A stretch of DNA of 64,000 nucleotides from NCBI RefSeq assembly GCF_007753265.1, contig NZ_CP036349.1, positions 4,869,363-4,933,362 of the forward strand, in the 5' to 3' direction. Both the position numbers and the translations under genes were made by a program. This DNA comes from Botrimarina mediterranea (GTDB taxonomy: Bacteria; Planctomycetota; Planctomycetia; Pirellulales; Lacipirellulaceae). The notes below the pieces were generated by a model. It ran no database searches, was not told the origin of the DNA, and saw only the letters and a list, made by a program, of their open reading frames with translations. This document shows, in pieces, positions 24,658-32,444 of the stretch. Numbering within the stretch: the stretch's first letter is position 1; each line of letters opens with the position of its first letter.

Positions 24658-26535
24658 ATGAGCACCGCCACCCAGCCTAGTCCCTCGTCCCTGGCCCCCC
24701 GCCCCTCGTCCCTCCGCTTGGACACCATCCACCAGGGCGACTGCGTCCAGCTCCTCCGCCAGGTCGCCGACGAGTCGGTCGACCTCGCCTTCGCCGACCC
24801 GCCGTACAACATCGGCTTCAAGTACGACGAGTACCAAGACAACCATGCCGACGAGGTCTACCTCAACTGGTGCGAGGAGTGGATCACCGAGCTGCACCGC
24901 GTCGTCAAACCGACCGGCGCCTTCTGGCTGGCGATCGGCGACGAGTACGCCGCCGAGCTGAAGGTCGCCGCGCAGAAGATCGGCTTCACCGCCCGCAACT
25001 GGGTCATCTGGTACTACACCTTCGGCCAGAATTGCCGCCGCAAGTTCAACCGCTCGCACGCCCACCTCTTCCACTTCGTCAAAGACGAAGAGCTGCACAC
25101 GTTCAACGCCGCCGACCCGTCGATCCGCATCCCTTCGGCAAGGGCGTTGGTTTACGGTGACCGCCGCGCAAACCCAACGGGGCGTCTACCTGACGACACT
25201 TGGATTCTGCGTCCCCAGGACCTTCGCGAAGACGACGCCGCGTTCCATCCGCAAGACGACACCTGGTACCTGAGCCGCGTCGCGGGGACGTTCAAGGAAC
25301 GCCAGGGCTTTCACGGCTGCCAGATGCCCGAGCAGCTGCTGGGGCGTATCGTCCGCGTCAGCTCGAACGAGGGCGACGTCGTGCTCGACCCGTTCGGCGG
25401 CAGCGGCACGACGCTCGCCGTCGCCAAGAAGCTCGGCCGCCACTGGCTCGGCTTCGAGCTCTCGAGCGACTACGTCAAATACGCGACCGAACGCATCGAA
25501 GGCGTCACCAAAGGCGACGAGTTGCACGGCCCCGCCGACCCAGTCCGCAGCGCGCCCACCACTGCCGCAGGGCGCAAGCTCAAAGGCCATCCGATGGCCG
25601 AAGCCGCGAGCGAGGCGAGCCGTAAGCGTCAGCGCCCGGAGGAACCCGCGAACGGTTCTCCAATCACAGAGCGTGTATCCACTTCAACTCCGGTCGCTGA
25701 CGCTCACGGCTCGCCAAGAGCTTCGCTGCGCGAACTGACGCGTCTGGCCCTCGTCAAAGCCTTCCACACCGCCAGCGCCGGCGCCTCGCTCGACTGGCTC
25801 TTGTGTCGTCCCGAGCTACAAACCACCTTCCACACCGCCTGTGCCGAAGCGGGCCTCATGGGCTCCGCCTACGAGTGGAACCGCGAGCTCCTAAAACTCC
25901 GCAAGTCCGGCGCGCTCGGCAAGGGAACGAAGGACACGGCCCACACCACGAACCCTCACGCCTCAAGCCTCAAACCTCAAGCGGCGCACGCCGCCGAGAT
26001 CGCCTGGGCCAAGGTCCGCGCGAAACACCCGGGCGCATCGCTCGATGATATGCTCTGCGACCCCCGCAAGCTCGACCTCTTCGACAAAGCCGCTAGGCAA
26101 GCGGCGCCCGGTTGCGACGTGAGCGACTACCGCTGGGAGGCCCTCCGGCTCCGCAAGTCGGCCAAGACGCACAAGGCCGAGGCCGCCCAGTACGACTACG
26201 TCGTCGAGAAGCCGCTCGGCAGCGTGCTCGCCGAGCGGCCCAAGAAGCTCACCGCCCGCGCCGCAAAGACGCTCACCAGCGTTGGCGGCGTCTACCTCAT
26301 CACGACCGACAAGAAGATCACCGAGGGCCTGAGCGGCTACATCGGCGCCGCGGACGACCTCGGCGAACGCCTCGCCACGCACCTCAAGTCATCGCGCGGA
26401 GAAACCTACTTCAGCGTCATCGCCGACAACACACTCCCCAGCTCCGACTACCGCGACGCGCTACGCTGGAACCTCGTGCATCGGCTGAAGCCGACGCTGT
26501 CGGTGGATTTGCTTGATGAGAGTGCGACGCTGTGA
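24658..26535 (+). CDS. DNA methyltransferase (DPPY type) fused to a GIY-YIG-like domain
   Basis: 625 residues. Residues 22-285 form a site-specific N4/N6-type methyltransferase with motif IV DPPY (47-50) before motif I FGGSGTT (246-252), the beta-class order. A linker follows (290-360), then two copies of a 45-residue unit: SLDWLLCRPELQTTF...EWNRELLKLRKS (378-417) and SLDDMLCDPRKLDLF...YRWEALRLRKS (461-501). Residues 540-615 look like a GIY-YIG nuclease domain: GVY (544-546), YIG (561-563), R571 and H575, but R603 stands where the metal-binding Glu is expected. The N-terminal extension and two linkers are encoded by genomic repeat units. It is divergent from the DUF2513-like gene. Confidence 0.87.
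   Translation: MSTATQPSPSSLAPRPSSLRLDTIHQGDCVQLLRQVADESVDLAFADPPYNIGFKYDEYQDNHADEVYLNWCEEWITELHRVVKPTGAFWLAIGDEYAAELKVAAQKIGFTARNWVIWYYTFGQNCRRKFNRSHAHLFHFVKDEELHTFNAADPSIRIPSARALVYGDRRANPTGRLPDDTWILRPQDLREDDAAFHPQDDTWYLSRVAGTFKERQGFHGCQMPEQLLGRIVRVSSNEGDVVLDPFGGSGTTLAVAKKLGRHWLGFELSSDYVKYATERIEGVTKGDELHGPADPVRSAPTTAAGRKLKGHPMAEAASEASRKRQRPEEPANGSPITERVSTSTPVADAHGSPRASLRELTRLALVKAFHTASAGASLDWLLCRPELQTTFHTACAEAGLMGSAYEWNRELLKLRKSGALGKGTKDTAHTTNPHASSLKPQAAHAAEIAWAKVRAKHPGASLDDMLCDPRKLDLFDKAARQAAPGCDVSDYRWEALRLRKSAKTHKAEAAQYDYVVEKPLGSVLAERPKKLTARAAKTLTSVGGVYLITTDKKITEGLSGYIGAADDLGERLATHLKSSRGETYFSVIADNTLPSSDYRDALRWNLVHRLKPTLSVDLLDESATL
25614..25715. repeat. Inverted repeat carried in frame inside the methyltransferase gene
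   Basis: Arms 25614-25641 and 25688-25715 agree at 26 of 28 positions; both ends read GGCGAGCCGT / ACGGCTCGCC. It belongs to the same loose family as the intergenic elements at 6066, 22290 and 41557. It encodes the linker between the methyltransferase core and the repeat units. Confidence 0.85.
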
Positions 26536-26570
26536 ACTTCACTTCATTGTGAATTCGAGCCGCGAAATTG

Positions 26571-27056
26571 TCAGCAACTCAAACTCTTAACAAAGCTGTC
26601 CGAACACCCCTTAATCCAAAGGTGATCGCCTTTGACCTTTGCCACACGAAGGGGAGAGGTCCAGCAATTCATCGCAGCGAAACCTCCGTAGAAGCAAACA
26701 ATAAACAATACGAGAGCCGCGAAAACGCCTTCAACTGATCCCGTCACTACGACAAGAGGCACCGGGGCTAGAAATGCTGCTGCAATGACGAATCCGGTCA
26801 CGACTTTTCGGAGCAGGTATTTACGTCGCATCGCGGGCGACAAACCATACCTCATTTTACAAATATCCCCGTGCATCATGGGGACGAAGAGACAAACCAA
26901 CGCCGGGCTGAGGACCAACATCGCCGGGAGCATCCATCCCGGCGTGTACGGTAAAGCCTGCGTTCTATAGTCCTTGTCAGAAACCTCGATATTGGTGCGT
27001 ACGCACCGTGGAGGCAGGGCTGTTCGTCCTGGAACGACTAGGCACTCGCTCGACAT
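26571..27056 (-). CDS. Hypothetical membrane protein
   Basis: 161 residues from the ATG at 27056. There are two or three hydrophobic spans (MLVLSPALVCLFVPMM; VVTGFVIAAAFLAPVPLVVV; ALVLFIVCFYGGF) and a C-terminal cytosolic or periplasmic motif PLRVAKVKGDHLWIKGC that resembles the 'I-KGDYVWLKGV' ending I associate with small planctomycete membrane proteins. Function unknown. GC and codon bias are lower than average. An earlier TTG would place the start in non-coding DNA. Confidence 0.65.
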   Translation of the reverse strand: MSSECLVVPGRTALPPRCVRTNIEVSDKDYRTQALPYTPGWMLPAMLVLSPALVCLFVPMMHGDICKMRYGLSPAMRRKYLLRKVVTGFVIAAAFLAPVPLVVVTGSVEGVFAALVLFIVCFYGGFAAMNCWTSPLRVAKVKGDHLWIKGCSDSFVKSLSC

Positions 27057-27318
27057 AATAAAGGTGCTCTTTCGCTGGCGGATCGATGGCACGCAAAACA
27101 ACCCTGGGACTAGATCGCGCGGGTTGTAGCCTAAAGTCGACTATGGAGGCAAGATGTTCTAGCTCTTCAATCGGTTGTTGAGGACACATTCCCGTGTTCG
27201 CCGCCAAGCACGCCCCCGCCCGAGTCGACGACATAGCGACTCCTTTGCGTGGCCAAAAGCAAGCAAAGCGCCGCTCTAATGCCGAGAAAGGCGACCCCTC
27301 GCCTGAGCTCCACAGTTC

Positions 27319-27387
27319 GTAGGTCAGGCTATGCCTGACGCCCCACCAACTCGATCCGGCGTGTGCGTCAGGCACAGCCTGACCTAC
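27319..27387. repeat. GTAGGTCAGGC inverted repeat, copy 1
   Basis: Arms 27319-27341 and 27365-27387 match at 22 of 23 positions. Each arm is itself a small palindrome (GTCAGGC-NNN-GCCTGAC), so the element can fold as two nested or three-way hairpins. The spacer CCCACCAACTCGATCC is shared with copies at 29366, 29724 and 30237. Confidence 0.9.
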
Positions 27388-27442
27388 GGATCTGGTATTC
27401 ATGCACAACGGTTTCACAACAAACGGCAGCCGTTTATAAAAG

Positions 27443-27568
27443 GCCCCGGAGGGGCGGCAGCAGCCCGGCGAAGGGAGTTGCTGCCGCCCCTCCGGCGCTT
27501 CTCGACTTACGCGTCGCTTCTCACCAGGGGCTCGCGCCCCGGGCTACGCGCTGCCGCCCCTCCGGGGC
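27443..27568. repeat. GGAGGGGCGGCAG inverted repeat
   Basis: One left arm (27443-27460) can pair with either of two right arms (27481-27495 and 27551-27568). The family also occurs at 43869-43989 at the end of the Rieske gene. Confidence 0.8.
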
Positions 27569-27930
27569 TGTGAATCCGACGCCGCGCGGGGCGGCTAGAG
27601 CATGGGAAGTGGGTGGCCAAAAGCAAGCGAAACGTCGGCAAAACCCCCGAGAAATCCAGGCCTCACCAGAGCCCCAAATCGGCCCCTTAACCGCGTTTCG
27701 GCGCCGCCCCTTGGAAAGTCCCACCGGCGTTCAGCGAGGGGCTTCTAGGGCCCTTTATGGCCGCCTGCGACGGTGTTAGCGGCCCCGCGTCCAGCCGTCC
27801 TGCTCGGGCGTCGTATGGCGCGGCCCCGACCGCCGTGGGCGAGTCGTTGCAGCGTTCGAGAAGACCCCTCGAAAACACTGTTGGGGCCGGCCGCGGTCGA
27901 GTAGAGTGCCCGTTCAACGATCCCGCTGAC

Positions 27931-28035
27931 TTCTCAAGTTCGCTTGCGTTCTCTTCGACTGCTTTCGACTCGATTGGTTTTAATCCGACTGCGTTCGCTC
28001 GGACGGTGTTCGCTCGGACTGATTTCAAACTGACT
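27931..28035 (+). repeat. 15-base periodic leader sequence before a PEP-CTERM gene
   Basis: Seven tandem degenerate units of 15 bases, each with a TT at the same phase and mostly ending CGACT or GGACT (e.g. GCGTTCGCTCGGACG, GTGTTCGCTCGGACT). In one frame this reads as F-x-x-x-x pentapeptides (FSSTA FDSIG FNPTA FARTV FARTD), and that frame ends in TGA overlapping the ATG of the next gene (ATGA). It may be a remnant of a pentapeptide-repeat gene or an untranslated leader structure. Confidence 0.6.
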
Positions 28036-28046
28036 GGGAACGAAAC

Positions 28047-29354
28047 ATGAAAGCTCCTCTCGCCGCTGCCGTTCCCTTGCTTGGTCGCTACGCCCTGGGC
28101 GCGGCATTGGTGTTGCTTCTTGAAGCGACGCCGAGCTTGGGCGCTTGGAGCGTGCAGCCTGTTGGCGAAGGCGTCGCCGCGCGGATCCGGACCGATTCGA
28201 CCGGGGCGCCGCACATCGCGGTCTCCAACAGCGGTTTCCGCTATTCGACCCTTGTTGGCGACGCCTGGGAAGAACGCAGCGTCCTTCCGTTTGCGGACGA
28301 CATCGCGTTGGATCACAACGACAACGTCTTCTTCCTCGACACGCCGAGCCCCGACTTCTTCCCCACCTTGCAGGTCCTCCTTGGCAACGGTCTAGCGCTG
28401 ACGACCGAGATCGTGGGGCATCGTATCGGCGAGTTGGAGTTCTTAGGGTTCGATAGCGAGAACCGACCCCACATCGCCTACAACAACACCAGCACGCAGC
28501 AGCTGATTCACAATCGCTGGACGGGTGAGTCGTGGGAAGCTCGGGTCGTCGCGACCGACGCCCGCTTCCGATTCGGCAACCCGGGCTTCGATTCGTTCCT
28601 CGACTCGTCAGACCAAGCCCACTTCGCTTGGAGGAACGACGCCGGCGTCTTGCGTTACTCCGACCCGACATCCTCGGGCTGGGTCACCTCGACTCCCTTC
28701 CCAACGCTCGACGCCCGGATCGTCGATCTGGCGGTCGATGAAGAAGGCGTCGCTCACATGGCGTACGACGTGTTCACCGGGTTCACTTTGACCGGGGGCC
28801 TTCACTACGCGAACAACGCTTCTGGCGGAGCCTGGCAGGGCGATCGGATCCCCAAGGCGAAGAGCTCGGGGGCGACCCGGGCGTCCCTGGTCCTCGACGA
28901 CCACGGACGCCCCAACCTCTTCGACTACGAGTCGCCGTTTACGGGTCCGGTCGATCTGGTCCACTACCTGCTCGACGACGGTCAGTGGGAATCGACGATC
29001 CTGCACACGCACGCCGAGCCGCAGTTCAGCGGACCGGATCAGATCGAGGCCGCTTTCGACGGCGCCAACCTCCACGTGTTGTTCTCGACGGGCGACTCCG
29101 ACGTCTACTACGCCGTGCAAGAACCCGACCCTCTCCTCGGCGATTACAACAACGACGGCGCCGTCAACGCGGCCGACTACACGGTGTGGCGGGACGGCGC
29201 TTCGATCAACAGCGGCCAAGCCGGCTACAACGTCTGGGCGAGCAACTACGGCGCGACCGCGGCCGGCGCGGCGTCCCAAACAGTTCCCGAACCTACGGCG
29301 GTCGCCACGCTGCTGCTGGCCTGCATCGGGGCGATGAACTACGCCCGGCGTTAG
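28047..29354 (+). CDS. PEP-CTERM protein with a dockerin-like repeat
   Basis: 435 residues. Signal peptide (about 1-32, YALGAALVLLLEATPSLG), then a beta-propeller-like region with recurring HIAxxNS / DNVFFLD phrases, reminiscent of BNR/sialidase-like blades without catalytic residues. Residues 366-408 carry GDYNNDGAVNAADYTVWRD, the dockerin type I-like Ca2+ loop typical of planctomycetes, then a PEP-CTERM tail (VPEPTAVATLLLACIG, basic YARR). Expected to be exported and anchored or released by an exosortase. The ATG has GGGAACG before it. The 15-base periodic leader sits immediately upstream; a GTAGGTC element follows 12 bases after the stop. Confidence 0.88.
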   Translation: MKAPLAAAVPLLGRYALGAALVLLLEATPSLGAWSVQPVGEGVAARIRTDSTGAPHIAVSNSGFRYSTLVGDAWEERSVLPFADDIALDHNDNVFFLDTPSPDFFPTLQVLLGNGLALTTEIVGHRIGELEFLGFDSENRPHIAYNNTSTQQLIHNRWTGESWEARVVATDARFRFGNPGFDSFLDSSDQAHFAWRNDAGVLRYSDPTSSGWVTSTPFPTLDARIVDLAVDEEGVAHMAYDVFTGFTLTGGLHYANNASGGAWQGDRIPKAKSSGATRASLVLDDHGRPNLFDYESPFTGPVDLVHYLLDDGQWESTILHTHAEPQFSGPDQIEAAFDGANLHVLFSTGDSDVYYAVQEPDPLLGDYNNDGAVNAADYTVWRDGASINSGQAGYNVWASNYGATAAGAASQTVPEPTAVATLLLACIGAMNYARR

Positions 29355-29365
29355 ATAAGAAGCTC

Positions 29366-29434
29366 GTAGGTCAGGCTGTGCCTGACGCCCCACCATCACG
29401 ATTCGGCTTGAGCGTCAGGCACAGCCTGACCTAC
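29366..29434. repeat. GTAGGTCAGGC inverted repeat, copy 2
   Basis: Arms 29366-29388 and 29412-29434 are complementary at all 23 positions. It lies between the PEP-CTERM gene and the next small gene on the same strand. Confidence 0.93.
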
Positions 29435-29445
29435 TGAAATCAGCC

Positions 29446-29727
29446 ATGCCAAAAATGGGTCGGTCAACTCGATGGCTTATTGCAGCAGTGCTCGGTCTGT
29501 TCCTCTACGTCGGATCGTACCTCCACCTGACCCTTCAAGGCGCCTACGTGCCCGGCGTCGATGGAGCCAGTGGGCCAAAGAGTTACCGCTGGGCGCCGCG
29601 GAATTTTGTCCGAGCTAATGGGACCATCAAGTACGAGTTGGCGTACTTCTACGCGCCCTTGTACATCCTCGACTCTCGCCTTTGGCACGTGCACCTGGAT
29701 GCTGCCGGCGGACCTCTCTCCCCGTAG
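29446..29727 (+). CDS. Small hypothetical membrane-anchored protein
   Basis: 93 residues. An N-terminal span (WLIAAVLGLFLYVGSYLHL) anchors a short extracytoplasmic part rich in Tyr (YRWAPRNF, YELAYFYAPLYILDS). No family recognised. It begins 12 bases after a repeat element, and its TAG stop is the TAG of GTAGGTCAGGC, the first bases of the next element; the last four residues (PLSP) may therefore be an altered end. Lower GC and weak codon bias, as in its neighbours. Confidence 0.6.
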   Translation: MPKMGRSTRWLIAAVLGLFLYVGSYLHLTLQGAYVPGVDGASGPKSYRWAPRNFVRANGTIKYELAYFYAPLYILDSRLWHVHLDAAGGPLSP

Positions 29728-29779
29728 GTCAGGCTGTGCCTGACGCCCCACCAACTCGGTCCACTGTATGCGTCAGGCT
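29724..29779. repeat. GTAGGTCAGGC element, copy 3, right arm truncated
   Basis: The left arm 29724-29746 is intact and identical to copy 2; the right arm is reduced to GCGTCAGGCT (29770-29779). It touches the stop codons of both flanking convergent genes (29725-29727 and 29784-29786). Confidence 0.85.
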
Positions 29780-29783
29780 GAAC

Positions 29784-30218
29784 TTAGCGAGTGTAAGGAT
29801 ACGGGTATTTGCCGACATGCAGTAGTTGCTTCCAAGTCGGGGCGTAAGTCGTATTGAGGATCGTTCGCACCTCGTCAGGACTCAGGGCTGCACACCGTAG
29901 GTCGATCGAGTCGATCATCTCAAACCAGTCAGGCAGGCTCGCCCGTTTGTCGTGCGGCAACCACAGAACAAGCAAAGGGACGAGCCCGATGTTGTGTGCG
30001 TGCCCGCCAGCAACTAGGTAGAGTTCGCCTTCTGCGGGCACTCCCTCGACGAGTTTCGCAAAGTTCGTTCGCACGAACTCCATGAAATTAACCTCTCGAT
30101 CGATGTCACCGCTGACGAACCGAGGGGGAGTGAAGTCGATGACCGTGTAATCGCGATCGCTTGCGTCACCCGTCAGGACGTACCCGAAAATGCTGGCCAT
30201 ACAATCAATCCCAAACAC
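29784..30218 (-). CDS. Hypothetical protein
   Basis: 144 residues from a GTG at 30218; an ATG at 30200 is an alternative with GGGA at a suitable distance. The protein is soluble and mixed alpha/beta, with SGDIDREVNFMEFVRTNF and GHAHNIGLVPLLVLWLPHD. No family recognised. It is convergent with the small membrane protein and flanked on both sides by GTAGGTC elements. Confidence 0.65.
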   Translation of the reverse strand: MFGIDCMASIFGYVLTGDASDRDYTVIDFTPPRFVSGDIDREVNFMEFVRTNFAKLVEGVPAEGELYLVAGGHAHNIGLVPLLVLWLPHDKRASLPDWFEMIDSIDLRCAALSPDEVRTILNTTYAPTWKQLLHVGKYPYPYTR

Positions 30219-30236
30219 GATGCCGCTTATAGCTCG

Positions 30237-30305
30237 GTAGGTCAGGCTGTGACTGACGCCCCACCAACACGATCCGGCGTGTGCGTCAGGCAGAGACTGA
30301 CCTAT
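30237..30305. repeat. GTAGGTCAGGC inverted repeat, copy 4
   Basis: Arms 30237-30259 and 30283-30305 match at most positions (differences at the inner GTGACTGAC / GCAGAGACTGAC). Spacer as in copy 1. It lies between two minus-strand hypothetical genes. Confidence 0.88.
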
Positions 30306-30315
30306 TGAATTGACC

Positions 30316-30735
30316 CTACAGATGACAATTCATGATGGTCACAAGAACGTTGTCCGGCGCGGACCTGAGTCTTCGCACAACTTCTTCCTCCCAGCGCTTC
30401 ATCTCCGGGGAATCATCATTTACCCACGGACAACTGTGCCACTTGCCATCTTCGAGAACCGCCGCAACGTCTCCTAAGTTGCTTTGATCGATATCAATTT
30501 CGCAATTGCGAGCCTGCGATACGAATTCTCGGCACTTTGCGCCGAATAACTTGGCTAGGAACGCAGGCCGCTTCGGTTGCAGAAGCCTCAGGAGGTGTCG
30601 TTCGATTGCGATTCCGTAGTAATCGAACTTCACTTCGTTCGTGCGCTCGTCATCCGTCTCAGCCGCATATTCAGCAAACGGGTGCATCGCATCGTCGGGA
30701 GCATCGTCGATGACGAGCACAAGAAAGTGGCCCAT
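30316..30735 (-). CDS. Hypothetical protein resembling a phage-associated family
   Basis: 139 residues. The layout MGHFLVLVIDD... HPFAEYAAETDDE... KFDYYGI... VLEDGKWHSCPW... VVRRLRSAPDNVLVTIMNCH recalls a family of uncharacterised proteins in phages and actinobacteria that start MGHF-xVLVIG, carry KFDYYRIGGRW and end near L-T-V-V-D-C-H. This is pattern memory, not a search. Function unknown. The ATG at 30735 is the natural start. Confidence 0.65.
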   Translation of the reverse strand: MGHFLVLVIDDAPDDAMHPFAEYAAETDDERTNEVKFDYYGIAIERHLLRLLQPKRPAFLAKLFGAKCREFVSQARNCEIDIDQSNLGDVAAVLEDGKWHSCPWVNDDSPEMKRWEEEVVRRLRSAPDNVLVTIMNCHL

Positions 30736-30803
30736 ATCGATTGATTCACTTGCTCAGAGCTTTACCTGACGGGCGCGGTACAAAAGCGAACGAGCTCGCT
30801 CGT

Positions 30804-32294
30804 TCAGCGATTCGACCGCCGCAGCGACTCGCGCAACTCCCGCAAGCGAGTCTCCGCATCGATCACCACCAGCTCCACACCAAGCATCGACGCCAGATCC
30901 TCGTAATGCTCCGTCGTCAGCGCTTGGCTGTACGTTGGGTGGTGCGAGCCGCCGGCGTAGATCCACGCGGCGGCGGCTTTCTTGAGGTCGGGGGCGGGCT
31001 TCCAGACGGCGCGGGCCACCGGGAGTTTTGGCAGCTCGTGCGGCGGCTCGATCGTTTCGACTTCGTTGACCACGAGTCGGAAACGGTCGCCGAGATCGAC
31101 GATCGTGGCGTTCACCGCCGGGCCCGCGGGGGCGTCGAACACCAGCCGCACCGGGTCTTCCTTGCCGCCGATGCCTAGCGGATGGACTTCGCAGCTCGGC
31201 CGGTCGCCGGCGATCGACGGGCAGATCTCGAGCATATGTGAGCCGAGCACGAGGTCTTCGCCCGACTCAGGCATGTGGTAGGTGTAGTCCTCCATGAACG
31301 TCGTGCCGCCGGGCAGGCCGTGGGCCATGACCTTCGACGCCCGCGTCAGGGCGGCCGCCTTCCAGTCCCCCTCGCCGCCGAAGCCATAGCCCGCCGCCAT
31401 CAGCCGCTGCGACGCGATGCCCGGCAGTTGCTTGATGCCAACCAGATTCTCGAACGTGTCGGTGTAACCGCCGAAGCCCCCCTCTTCGAGCATCGAGCGC
31501 AGGCCCAACTCGATCCGTGCCGCGTCACGCAGCGACTCACGCCGTGCGCCGCCGTGGCGCAGCACCTCGGCCATGTGGTAAGCGTCGTCGTACTCACGGC
31601 ACAGCGAATCGACATCGGCGTCGCTGATCGAGTTGATCCGCGCCGCCAGATCGCCGACCGCGTAACCGTTCACCGAGACGCCTAGCACCTCTTGAGCGGC
31701 GACCTTGTCCCCTTCGGTGACGGCGACCTCGCGCATGTTGTCGCCGAAGCGCGCGATCTTGCCATTCGCTAGTTCGTGCCGGCCCGCCGCGGCGCGCGAC
31801 CAAACGCCGACTTGCCGCACGACATCCTTATCGGTCCAGTGACCGACGACGACCTTGCGTTCGATTCGAAGGCGTGTGCAGATGAACCCGAACTCGCGGC
31901 CGCCGTGGGCCGACTGGTGCAGGTTCATGAAGTCCATGTCGATCGACGACCACGGGATCTCACGACCGAACTGCGTGTGCAGATGCAGCAACGGTTTGGT
32001 CAGCGCCCGCAGCCCGGCGATCCACATCTTCGCGGGCGAGAACGTGTGCATCCACGTGATCACGCCGATGCAGCGGTCGTCGGCGCTGGCGGCGGCGAGC
32101 GTGGCCTTGATCTCTTCGGGCCCCTTCAGCACCGGCTTGAAGACGATCTTCACCGGCACGTCACCCGACGCGTCGAGCGAAGCGGCGACGGCTTGCGCGT
32201 CCTTGGCGACCTGCTCCAGAGCGGCCGGGCCGTAAAGGTGCTGGCTGCCGGTGAGGAACCAGACTTCGTACTGGTTGAGATTGGGAAGAGCCAT
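30804..32294 (-). CDS. araA: L-arabinose isomerase
   Basis: 496 residues, the usual length. It converts L-arabinose to L-ribulose with a divalent metal. Motifs: [12 protein letters not shown] at the start, [11 protein letters not shown]-like [11 protein letters not shown] (82-92), [23 protein letters not shown], the metal-binding [15 protein letters not shown]... with [17 protein letters not shown], and H in [11 protein letters not shown] at 32294 with GGAGAGG-type upstream AAGGAGAGG. Third gene of araB-araD-araA, separated from araD by a perfect hairpin element. Confidence 0.97.
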   Translation of the reverse strand: MALPNLNQYEVWFLTGSQHLYGPAALEQVAKDAQAVAASLDASGDVPVKIVFKPVLKGPEEIKATLAAASADDRCIGVITWMHTFSPAKMWIAGLRALTKPLLHLHTQFGREIPWSSIDMDFMNLHQSAHGGREFGFICTRLRIERKVVVGHWTDKDVVRQVGVWSRAAAGRHELANGKIARFGDNMREVAVTEGDKVAAQEVLGVSVNGYAVGDLAARINSISDADVDSLCREYDDAYHMAEVLRHGGARRESLRDAARIELGLRSMLEEGGFGGYTDTFENLVGIKQLPGIASQRLMAAGYGFGGEGDWKAAALTRASKVMAHGLPGGTTFMEDYTYHMPESGEDLVLGSHMLEICPSIAGDRPSCEVHPLGIGGKEDPVRLVFDAPAGPAVNATIVDLGDRFRLVVNEVETIEPPHELPKLPVARAVWKPAPDLKKAAAAWIYAGGSHHPTYSQALTTEHYEDLASMLGVELVVIDAETRLRELRESLRRSNR

Positions 32295-32350
32295 GAAGGA
32301 GAGGATCGATGCTAGAGGCTAGAGGCTAGGGAATGCGATCGGCATTTATC

Positions 32351-32435
32351 TGTAGGAGGCGTCTCCGACGCCGATTACGGTATCCAATCCCAAACGGCAC
32401 GGAGCGCGAAATCGGCGTCGGAGACGCCTCCTACA
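32351..32435. repeat. Perfect 26-bp inverted repeat between araD and araA
   Basis: Arms 32351-32376 and 32410-32435 are complementary at all 26 positions (TGTAGGAGGCGTCTCCGACG...). The 33-base loop carries ACGGTATCCAATCCC. It sits in the transcript between two operon genes. A short tandem AGAGGCTAGAGGCTAG follows toward araA (32311-32328). The same family occurs at 38134. Confidence 0.93.
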
Positions 32436-32444
32436 ATTTTGTGA

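Larger units (their letters stand above)
27057..28046. other. Repeat-rich non-coding stretch of about 1 kb
   Basis: No gene is supported here. The stretch holds a GTAGGTCAGGC element (27319-27387), a CCCCGGAGGGGCGGCAG element (27443-27568), a 15-base palindrome AAACGGCAGCCGTTT (27421-27435), two direct copies of GTGGCCAAAAGCAAGC (27249 and 27613) with weaker similarity continuing about 25 bases, and a 15-base periodic leader (27931-28035) just before the next gene. Open frames across it begin inside repeats. Confidence 0.7.

Noticed and set aside
26977-27417. Minus-strand frame of 146 codons
   Set aside because: Its N-terminus (VGQAVPDA...VRHSLTY) is translation of the GTAGGTC repeat; the remainder shows no coding bias and overlaps the membrane-protein gene.
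27931-28035. Possible CRISPR array
   Set aside because: Units are contiguous 15-base degenerate repeats without spacers; no cas genes in the window.
27757-28050. Pentapeptide-repeat-like small gene upstream of the PEP-CTERM gene
   Set aside because: Only the last 35 residues show the F-x4 pattern; the first half reads as non-coding DNA and there is no ribosome site. Kept as a repeat and a finding instead of a gene.
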